A stretch of DNA of 19,149 nucleotides from contig CAKRUL010000003.1 of the NCBI GenBank assembly GCA_934403665.1, positions 1 through 19,149 of the forward strand, written 5' to 3'. Positions 1 to 8,508 of the stretch are shown piece by piece; position 1 is the stretch's first letter, and each line of letters opens with the position of its first letter. The stretch comes from an uncultured Clostridia bacterium. Lineage in GTDB: Bacteria > Bacillota_A > Clostridia > UMGS1840 > HGM11507. The position numbers were made by a program, and so were the translations under genes. The notes below the pieces were generated by a model, which was not told the DNA's origin, made no database searches, and worked only from the letters and a program-made list of their open reading frames with translations.

Positions 1-997
1 CTCTGGTGGAGTCGCAAGGGTAATTCTTCTTCACCCAGTCGAGCATATCCATAATCTTCTTCGGACTCCAGGCTCCTTCAAACAGTCCGTCAACATCCAG
101 CGCTGTTTTGGTATCCAGCTGAACGTCGGCAAGATAATCATTGATCTCGGTATACATTTCCAGTTCCGGATCCAGTTTTGCGCCGCCCTTCGTTCCGAAA
201 AGCTCGATTTTTCCTTCATCCTTTTTGATGTTCAGGCTGAAGCTTGCTTCCACCGAAAGAACTGCTCCGTTATCAAACCGAATCATCGCAGAAGCCAGAT
301 CCTCAACATCGCAAATGTCATCCTTCGTTTTTCCTACAGAGGAATAGAACGTTTCCCCTTTGATATTTTTCCGGTTAAACAGCTTCTGAAACGTTGTGCC
401 GTATACCGAAACCACCTTCGGGTTTCCCATCAGATAGCGCACCAGGTCAATCACATGCACGCCCAAATCAATCAAAGGTCCGCCGCCGGAACGGGATTTA
501 TCCCCGAACCAGCCGCCGGGATTTCCGTTTCTTCTCAGATAGGTTGCCTTGGCATAATAAATATCACCGAAGTAATCCTGCCGGAGGAAATCCTGCAGAA
601 TTTTGCAGTCGTTTCCGTGTCTTCTCACAAACCCGATCATCAGAAGCTTTCCGTTTCTGTCCGCAGCTTCCTTCATGGTTTTTGCCTCTTCCTCGGAAAC
701 CGACATCGGCTTTTCGCACAGAACATGCTTGCCGGCATTCAGCGCCGCAATGGCACAGGGTGCATGCGCGGAGTTCCAGGTGCAGACGCTGACCGCATCC
801 AGCTCCTTTAATTTCAGCATTTCATTCATATCGGTGAAGGTGCGCTCCACGTGATATTTTTCCGCCATCTCTTTAAGCTGTTTTTCGTTGATATCACAGA
901 ATGCATACAGCTCCACATCCGGATTTTTCTGATACGCTTGAATGTGACAGTTGGAAATATTGCCGACACCGATGATTCCTATTTTTATTTTACTCAT
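1..997 (-). CDS. Gfo/Idh/MocA family oxidoreductase, 3' end cut by window edge
   Basis: NAD(P)-dependent sugar or polyol dehydrogenase of the Gfo/Idh/MocA family, presumably cytoplasmic. About 332 residues are visible and no stop is reached, so only the C-terminus is missing. The N-terminal Rossmann fold shows GIIGVGNIS (residues 7-15). The family CEKP motif gives the usual catalytic lysine at Lys96. The C-terminal catalytic domain has GGPLIDLGVHVIDL with Asp177, His181 and Asp185, the spacing expected in active members. The start is the ATG at 997. It overlaps the stop of the upstream isomerase gene as ATGA (994-997), which suggests translational coupling. The pairing with a TIM-barrel isomerase/epimerase is common in sugar, inositol or glycoside catabolism, but the substrate cannot be read from the sequence. 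Family assignment is secure; the exact reaction is unknown. Confidence 0.93.
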   Translation of the reverse strand, partial: MSKIKIGIIGVGNISNCHIQAYQKNPDVELYAFCDINEKQLKEMAEKYHVERTFTDMNEMLKLKELDAVSVCTWNSAHAPCAIAALNAGKHVLCEKPMSVSEEEAKTMKEAADRNGKLLMIGFVRRHGNDCKILQDFLRQDYFGDIYYAKATYLRRNGNPGGWFGDKSRSGGGPLIDLGVHVIDLVRYLMGNPKVVSVYGTTFQKLFNRKNIKGETFYSSVGKTKDDICDVEDLASAMIRFDNGAVLSVEASFSLNIKKDEGKIELFGTKGGAKLDPELEMYTEINDYLADVQLDTKTALDVDGLFEGAWSPKKIMDMLDWVKKNYPCDSTR

Positions 998-1848
998 TTT
1001 TCTTCCCCCTTCAGAAGGTTTGTCAAAAAGTCCATTGCCGTCTGGATATCCTGCACCGGCTGATCGCCCACTTCTCTCTCAATGGTCAGGAAGCCTTTGT
1101 ATCCGATGTCATCCAGAGCTTTCAGATAAGCGGGAAAGTCAACGTCTCCCGTGCCGAGAGGCAGTTCGATAAAGGCATTGTCCATCAGCATTTCCGATTC
1201 CACCACGCCATAGATAATTTCAGGATCCTTATCCAGGAGCTTGCGTCCGTCCTTTGCATGGGTATGTACAATATAATCTTTCAGATTGTAAACCGCCTGC
1301 ACCGGGTCGTCTCCCGTCACCATCACCAGATTGGCAGGATCCAGGTTGACGGCAACACCGGTCGAACCGAGCGAATCCAAAAATCCTTTCAGCGTCAAGG
1401 AGGTTTCCGGACCGGTCTCGATGGCAAAATGCGCATCCAGACTGTCGGCATAGCGGGACAGCTCATAGCAAGCCTCCTGCATGATTTTATAGCGTTCATG
1501 ATTCTTGTCCTGCGGAACCACGCCGATGTGTGTGGTCACAACGTCCGTATGAAGCTCTTTTGCCAGCTCCATGATTCTCTTGGAGCGTTCCACCAATTCC
1601 GGATTTAACTCTTTCTTGCCAAACCCTTTGCCCAAATCGCCGCACACAGCCGACAAAACCAATCCGTTGTCCGCCAGCAGGCCGTTCCATTCGTTAATGC
1701 GGTCTCTTGTCATATTTTCGGGAGCAAATTCCCCGTATGTGGAATAGAGCTGAAGCCCTTTCGCCCCCATCTGCGCAGCCTTTTTGATTGCGCTCTTATA
1801 ATCCATTTTCAAGGATTCCAACATCATTCCAATCGGAAACTGATACAT
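994..1848 (-). CDS. Sugar phosphate isomerase/epimerase-like TIM-barrel protein
   Basis: A 284-residue protein of the xylose-isomerase-like TIM-barrel (AP_endonuc_2) superfamily. Candidate metal and substrate ligands occur in the usual order along the barrel: VTTHIG, AIETGPE, NLDPANL, HTHAKDG and LTIEREVG. These supply the Glu-Asp-His-Glu set typical of divalent-metal sugar epimerases and isomerases. I chose the ATG at 1848 (MYQFPIG) because an AGAGG sits 8 nt upstream. The in-frame ATG at 1854 leaves only 2 nt to that site, and a TTG at 1881 lacks a ribosome site. It is the first gene of the leftward pair, with the promoter at 1902-1929. Its stop overlaps the oxidoreductase start, so the two enzymes probably act in one pathway, for example oxidation and epimerisation of a sugar or a keto-sugar intermediate (inference). 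Alternatives are an inosose-type dehydratase or a 3-keto-glycoside-processing enzyme. Confidence 0.88.
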   Translation of the reverse strand: MYQFPIGMMLESLKMDYKSAIKKAAQMGAKGLQLYSTYGEFAPENMTRDRINEWNGLLADNGLVLSAVCGDLGKGFGKKELNPELVERSKRIMELAKELHTDVVTTHIGVVPQDKNHERYKIMQEACYELSRYADSLDAHFAIETGPETSLTLKGFLDSLGSTGVAVNLDPANLVMVTGDDPVQAVYNLKDYIVHTHAKDGRKLLDKDPEIIYGVVESEMLMDNAFIELPLGTGDVDFPAYLKALDDIGYKGFLTIEREVGDQPVQDIQTAMDFLTNLLKGEEK

Positions 1849-1890
1849 TGCCATATCCTCTCTTTCTTCGTCTTTTCCCAAGACATTTTA

Positions 1891-1919
1891 TTTACATTTT
1901 CATTATATAATGTTATACT
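1891..1919 (+). promoter_or_regulatory. Promoter for the AraC-activator operon
   Basis: TTTACA at 1891-1896 and TATACT at 1914-1919 are separated by 17 bp. A TG at 1911-1912 forms an extended -10. Transcription would start near 1926, giving a leader of about 58 nt before the AraC start codon at 1984. This is a good sigma-70/sigma-A match read directly from the sequence. No transcript data support it. Confidence 0.65.
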
Positions 1920-1929
1920 GAAATGTAAA
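1902..1929 (-). promoter_or_regulatory. Promoter for the isomerase-oxidoreductase pair
   Basis: Read on the minus strand, TTTACA (1929-1924) is followed after 16 bp by TATAAT (1907-1902). This faces and overlaps the rightward promoter at 1891-1919. Two RNA polymerases could therefore hardly bind at once, which would couple regulation of the two directions. Confidence 0.6.
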
Positions 1930-1983
1930 GAACGTATTTTGCCTTATTTTAGTCCGATATTGCGCTCAAAGGAGTACAAATGT

Positions 1984-2784
1984 ATGGAACAGAATATTTA
2001 TGAACATCATACCTATCAAGAACATGATCTTCCCATTATCTTTAAACAATTGGAAATCAAATATAAGCACTTCTATTTTCACTGGCATGAAAACCTTGAA
2101 ATCCTTCATTTTATAGACGGACAAGCCCGGGTGGTTTCCAATGCCAAGGAAATCAGCGTCGGCGCGGCGGACACTGCCGTGATTAACTCCAACGACATTC
2201 ATGATGTTCAGGTAACGGACAGCCATGTTAAATACTACTGTCTGATTATCGACAAAGAATTCTGCGACAGCTTTGGCTTTCCCATTGAAGAGGTGACCTT
2301 TCAGCTAAAAATAAATGACCCCGTTCTGACCGAATGCTTCGCAAAAATCCATCTGGAAATGACGCTGAAGAAACCTTATTATAAAGAAGCGGTGAAGGCA
2401 GAAATTCTGAAGCTTCTGCTTCAGCTCTTCCGCCGCTATCAGCAGAAAAGCGACCTCATTGTAAAAAATTCCACAAAGATCAATATGGTCAAAGAGAGCA
2501 TGAAATATATCAAGCTGCATTTTCACGAACCGATTTCGCTGGATCTGATTGCCGACCACATCGGATTCAGCAAGTATTACTTCTGCCGGGCATTCAAAGA
2601 TGTGACCGGTTATACCGTGAATTCTTATATCAATTTTCTGCGTGCAAATTACGCTTATGATTTGATTAAAAAAAAGAAGTATGCCATCGGAGAAATTGCG
2701 CTTTTAAGCGGATTTGAAAGCTTTTCTTACTTTACGAAAAACTTTAAGAAATACATCGGCACTTTGCCCTCCAAGATTCATTGA
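1984..2784 (+). CDS. AraC/XylS-family transcriptional regulator
   Basis: A 266-residue cytoplasmic regulator. The N-terminal half is a cupin-like ligand-sensing domain, with FHWHENLEI around residues 32-40, the usual metal/sugar-pocket signature of this group. The C-terminal hundred residues form the paired helix-turn-helix AraC DNA-binding domain: ISLDLIADHIGFSKYYFCRAFK, then IGEIALLSGFESFSYFTKNFKK. The ATG at 1984 is preceded by AAAGGAG (1968-1974) at 9 nt; an in-frame TTG at 1939 has no ribosome site. It is divergent from the isomerase/oxidoreductase pair and lies 41 nt before the corrinoid-activator gene, with which it probably shares a transcript. It may control both directions through the palindrome at 1891-1929 (inference). 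The gene is visibly more A/T-rich than the activator gene that follows. Its ligand is unknown. Confidence 0.93.
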   Translation: MEQNIYEHHTYQEHDLPIIFKQLEIKYKHFYFHWHENLEILHFIDGQARVVSNAKEISVGAADTAVINSNDIHDVQVTDSHVKYYCLIIDKEFCDSFGFPIEEVTFQLKINDPVLTECFAKIHLEMTLKKPYYKEAVKAEILKLLLQLFRRYQQKSDLIVKNSTKINMVKESMKYIKLHFHEPISLDLIADHIGFSKYYFCRAFKDVTGYTVNSYINFLRANYAYDLIKKKKYAIGEIALLSGFESFSYFTKNFKKYIGTLPSKIH

Positions 2785-2825
2785 CGGAAAAGAGCCGGAG
2801 GCTGTACAGAAAGGCGGTGCACAAA

Positions 2826-4364
2826 ATGAAAATCACCAATCTGAAAACCGGAGAAGTCTGTTTCGGAGAAAAGGGACAGCTGCTGTCAGAGGTTCTGTGC
2901 CGCCACCATCTTTTTCTCTCCGCCCCCTGCGGCGGAATGGGAACCTGCGGAAAATGCAAAATTGCGCTTCTCCCCACCGATACGCCCGTATCGCCGCAGG
3001 ATCTTCGTCTGCTGACGCCGGCGGAACTGAAAAACGGCTGGCGGCTGGCATGCACTTTTTCCCTTTCGGAGGACATTGCCTTTTTTCCGCCGGAGGAGGA
3101 TGTGGGAGAGGTTCGGATTCAAAAGCAGATCAATGACGATTCCTTTGCCGTTGCCATCGACATCGGGACAACCACCATCGAAGCAGCTCTGGTCGGACAA
3201 AGCGGAGAAACGCTGGCACGGATTTCGATGCTGAACCGTCAGAAAGCCTTCGGCGCAGACGTGATTTCCCGGATTCAATACACCATGGAGCACCCGGACG
3301 GGCTTTCTGTGCTTCATCAGATTCTGGTGCAGCAAATCAACGAAATGATCGACCGTCTCACCGAGGCATACGGATGCCCCGGAAGCGCCGTCAAAAAAGC
3401 CGTTGTCGTGGGAAATACCACCCTGCTCCATTTGCTCACAAACCGGGATCCCCGGCCGATTGCCTTCTATCCTTTCACACCGCCGGTAACGGACGCACAG
3501 CTTCTGTCCCCGGAGGCGCTTCCGCTCCACGCAGAAGAGATTGCCATTCTTCCTTGTATTTCCGCCTATATCGGTGCGGACATCACAGCAAACATGCTGT
3601 ACTTTGATCTGGCGCATGCAAAGGAAGCGGTTCTGATCGCGGATATCGGAACCAACGGCGAGATGGCTTTGGCGGCAAACGGGAGGATTCTGTGCTGTTC
3701 CGCGGCGGCAGGCCCTGCCTTTGAAGGCGCGAACATCAGCTGTGGAATCGGCGGAATCCCCGGCGGTATCTGCCGGGTTTGGCTGGAGGAAAACCGTCTT
3801 CGTTTCCGTACCATCGGCGATCAAGCAGCAGTCGGTCTGTGCGGAAGCGGCGCAGTCGACCTGCTGGCGCTTCTTTTGGAGCTTGGTATTGTGGATTCCT
3901 CCGGACGGATTGCGGCGTTTTCCGAAGTGCCTTCCATCGCCGGAATGAAAGTCTATCGCCAAGCAGTGCGGGAAGTTGGCGGAGAAAAGCGTGTTTTCCT
4001 GACGGAGCACATCTGGCTGTCCGCCAAAGACATCCGGGAATTTCAGCTTGCCAAGTCTGCCCTTGTTTCCGGCATGCAGATTCTGCTTCGGGAAATCGGC
4101 AGAACGGCTCCGGATCGATTGATTCTCACCGGCGGACTGGGAACGCATCTGACCCCGGAAAGCGCTTTGCGCATCGGCTTGCTGACCCCTGCTTGGAAAG
4201 AGGTCGCCGAAACAGCGGAAAACGGTGCGCTTGCCGGCGCCGTGCAATGTATCCGACCGGAAGAATGGGAGCGCTCCAAGCGCTATCAGACCTATTGCAC
4301 CTGTCTCGACCTTTCCACTCATCCGGATTTTGCAGAGTGCTATCTCCGAAATATGAATTTTTAA
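2826..4364 (+). CDS. RACo-like 2Fe-2S/ASKHA corrinoid-activating protein (DUF4445 family)
   Basis: A 512-residue protein of the reductive-activator family (RACE; RACo and RamA are known members). Such proteins use ATP to return an inactivated cob(II)alamin in corrinoid methyltransferase partners to cob(I)alamin. Residues 1-90 form a plant-type 2Fe-2S ferredoxin domain with ligands Cys35, Cys41, Cys44 and Cys76 (C-x5-C-x2-C-x31-C). From about residue 107 an ASKHA ATPase fold follows: AIDIGTTTIEAALVG (from 110), VVVGNTTLLHLL, ADIGTNGEMALA, FEGANISCGIGG and LTGGLG. The end (CLDLSTHPDFAECYLRNMNF) matches the family tail. It is shorter than the 600-plus residues usual for RACo, mainly through a short linker. 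The ATG at 2826 has AAGG about 11 nt upstream; an in-frame GTG at 2817 is too close to it. No corrinoid protein or methyltransferase is in the window, so the partner must lie elsewhere. Confidence 0.88.
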   Translation: MKITNLKTGEVCFGEKGQLLSEVLCRHHLFLSAPCGGMGTCGKCKIALLPTDTPVSPQDLRLLTPAELKNGWRLACTFSLSEDIAFFPPEEDVGEVRIQKQINDDSFAVAIDIGTTTIEAALVGQSGETLARISMLNRQKAFGADVISRIQYTMEHPDGLSVLHQILVQQINEMIDRLTEAYGCPGSAVKKAVVVGNTTLLHLLTNRDPRPIAFYPFTPPVTDAQLLSPEALPLHAEEIAILPCISAYIGADITANMLYFDLAHAKEAVLIADIGTNGEMALAANGRILCCSAAAGPAFEGANISCGIGGIPGGICRVWLEENRLRFRTIGDQAAVGLCGSGAVDLLALLLELGIVDSSGRIAAFSEVPSIAGMKVYRQAVREVGGEKRVFLTEHIWLSAKDIREFQLAKSALVSGMQILLREIGRTAPDRLILTGGLGTHLTPESALRIGLLTPAWKEVAETAENGALAGAVQCIRPEEWERSKRYQTYCTCLDLSTHPDFAECYLRNMNF

Positions 4365-4389
4365 TTCTCCCCCTGCGACGGGATCACAA

Positions 4390-4418
4390 AAAGGGCAATG
4401 CGCAGTGCATTGCCCTTT
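4390..4418. terminator. Hairpin terminator between convergent genes
   Basis: A perfect 12-bp stem, AAAGGGCAATGC (4390-4401) with its complement at 4407-4418, and a 5-nt loop. On the plus strand TTTCTTTG follows; on the minus strand a run of five T ends the stem. It lies 25 nt after the activator gene stop and about 130 nt beyond the lacZ stop, so it can serve both convergent transcripts. Confidence 0.75.
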
Positions 4419-4506
4419 CTTTGTCTGATCCCCTTTGCCCTCTGCCCTTTGCCCTTTTTTGTCTGTTCCCCTTTGCCCTCTGCTCTTTGCCCTTTCTTTG
4501 TCCGCT
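4410..4506. repeat. Pyrimidine-rich tandem repeat, period about 38 bp
   Basis: Two near-identical units begin with CCCCTTTGCCCTCTGC, at 4430-4467 and 4468-4506. They differ by a few substitutions and one base in the T-run (six T versus TTTCTTT). A partial third copy of the unit tail (TTGCCCTTTCTTTGTCTGAT, 4410-4429) is the 3' arm and tail of the adjacent terminator hairpin. The array therefore seems to have grown by duplication from the terminator. It fills most of the 181-bp gap between the activator gene and lacZ, and no gene is seen in that gap. Confidence 0.8.
4430..4454 (-). other. G-quadruplex-type motif in the lacZ 3' untranslated side
   Basis: Read on the minus strand, three GGG tracts and one GGGG tract are separated by three loops of exactly four bases (CAAA, CAGA, CAAA). 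This satisfies the standard G3+N1-7 rule for a four-tract quadruplex. It lies in repeat unit one, on the same strand as lacZ, so it could form in the lacZ mRNA tail. In unit two (4468-4492) one tract is GAG, so the motif is broken. Folding is predicted from sequence only. Confidence 0.6.
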
Positions 4507-4545
4507 CCGCCGCAAGCGGCAGACGCGCGATTTCTTATGTTTCCG

Positions 4546-7486
<2,941 letters not shown>

Positions 7487-7491
<5 letters not shown>

Positions 7492-7514
7492 AGAGAAAAG
7501 AGGAAAAACCGCAA
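7487..7514 (-). promoter_or_regulatory. Possible lacZ promoter
   Basis: On the minus strand, TATAAT (7492-7487) is preceded at 16 bp by TTGCGG (7514-7509). The -10 is perfect and the -35 weak, as expected for a promoter needing an AraC-type activator. It overlaps the rightward candidate promoter at 7463-7491. Confidence 0.4.
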
Positions 7515-7557
7515 GGAGAACATTTGAAGAAAACATGTAAAATATGAAGGTGACTGT

Positions 7558-8328
7558 ATGAAAGTGATTTATTTTCCCAATCTTCATCCGAAGCTTCCGG
7601 TGTCCATCACCGGCATCGGACTGGACTTTCCGCAATCGGAAATCCGGCGGGAGGAGGGTCTGGAGGAGGATCAATGGCTGGAAAATGCCGAAGGGAGCGG
7701 AATGCTCTATGTCGGCGATGCCGCCTATCCCATCGAGGGACAAACCGGCTTTTTGCTTCCGAAAGGATTGCCTCACCGTTACTGCCCCGTCACCAAAAAC
7801 TGGACGGTGCACTGGGTGACCTTCCGGGGTGACGGCGTGCGCCCCTATCTGGATGCTCTGCATCTGGAGCCTTTTCTTCTGTGCCGGGAATCGGTTCTGC
7901 CGCATCTGAAACGTGCGGCAATGCAGGAGGACGCACTGGACGGCGGCGCCGGAAATTCCGCCATTCTGATTGAAATTCTCTGTCAGCTTGCCAAAGGCGG
8001 AGAGCGCGGCGTGCTTGCTCCTGCCATCGCTTATCTGCACAAGCACTATCGGGAGGATATTCTTCTGAGTGATTTGGCAAAGGTGATGCACCTCTCGCCC
8101 CAGCATCTGTGTAAGCTGTTCCGCAAATATACCGGTTCCCGTCCCTTCTCTTATCTGGCGAAGCTGCGCATTTCCAAAAGCAAAGAGCTGATGCAGTGCG
8201 ACCGCTCTTTGACCATTCAACAGCTGGCGGAGGCGGTGGGCTATCATTCCTATCCGTATTTTATCCGTGTGTTTAAAAGCCTGGAGGGCATCTCTCCGGG
8301 AGAATATCGGAAACATTTTCTTTCCTGA
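7558..8328 (+). CDS. AraC-family transcriptional regulator, divergent from lacZ
   Basis: A 256-residue regulator. The N-terminal part (about residues 1-150) is an AraC-type sugar-sensing domain, recognisable by GIGLDFPQSEIRREEG, the turn GQTGFLLPKGLPHRY and WTVHWVTFRG. The C-terminal HTH_18 domain starts near residue 160: ILLSDLAKVMHLSPQHLCKLFR, then LTIQQLAEAVGYHSYPYFIRVFK, ending SPGEYRKHF. The ATG at 7558 follows AAGGTGA by 5 nt. It faces away from lacZ across a 114-bp gap with overlapping candidate promoters. It is therefore probably a galactoside- or lactose-responsive activator of lacZ (inference from position and family; the ligand is not shown). It is a distant relative of the regulator at 1984-2784 and has a different sensor domain. 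No clear rightward terminator follows it. Confidence 0.93.
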   Translation: MKVIYFPNLHPKLPVSITGIGLDFPQSEIRREEGLEEDQWLENAEGSGMLYVGDAAYPIEGQTGFLLPKGLPHRYCPVTKNWTVHWVTFRGDGVRPYLDALHLEPFLLCRESVLPHLKRAAMQEDALDGGAGNSAILIEILCQLAKGGERGVLAPAIAYLHKHYREDILLSDLAKVMHLSPQHLCKLFRKYTGSRPFSYLAKLRISKSKELMQCDRSLTIQQLAEAVGYHSYPYFIRVFKSLEGISPGEYRKHFLS

Positions 8329-8432
8329 TGCAGAGAAGCAATGTGCCAACAGAAAGCTCCAAACATGCGGCGTTCCCCTGACAAGGCAAAAGGTGCGGCA
8401 TCGGGTAACAATGTCAGGTTCCAAGACGAAAA

Positions 8433-8477
8433 AAGCCGATATCAGGTTTGAGAAATTTTCAAACCCGGTATCGGCTT
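8433..8477 (-). terminator. Terminator of the secreted stalk-repeat gene
   Basis: AAGCCGATA (8433-8441) pairs with TATCGGCTT (8469-8477). After a 3-nt internal loop, GGTTTGA (8445-8451) pairs with 8459-8465 around a 7-nt loop. On the minus strand the stem is followed by TTTTTTCG, so it terminates the leftward gene ending at 8509. The plus-strand side lacks a T run. The remainder of the 8329-8508 gap shows no gene. Confidence 0.75.
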
Positions 8478-8508
8478 ACATGTTATTTACTGGAATGGAT
8501 TCCAAAAA

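Larger units (their letters stand above)
1891..1929. repeat. Perfect 9-bp inverted repeat spanning the divergent promoters
   Basis: TTTACATTT at 1891-1899 is the exact reverse complement of AAATGTAAA at 1921-1929, with a 21-bp spacer. Within the spacer, CATTATATAATG (1901-1912) is itself a perfect palindrome. Each outer arm contains the -35 box of one divergent promoter. This arrangement suits an operator, most simply for the adjacent AraC regulator or another repressor. The function is inferred; the symmetry is directly visible. Confidence 0.6.

Noticed and set aside
2886..4322. A 478-codon minus-strand open frame opposite the corrinoid activator
   Set aside because: The plus-strand protein has all ferredoxin and ASKHA motifs; the opposite frame has none of any family.
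4410..4506. Short tandem repeats considered as a CRISPR array
   Set aside because: The units abut without unique spacers, are low-complexity pyrimidine tracts and have no cas gene nearby.
7533..7541. ATGTAAA near the second AraC start resembling a half-site of the 1891-1929 palindrome
   Set aside because: It is seven A/T-rich bases without a partner half-site, so it is likely chance; the two regulators also have different sensor domains.
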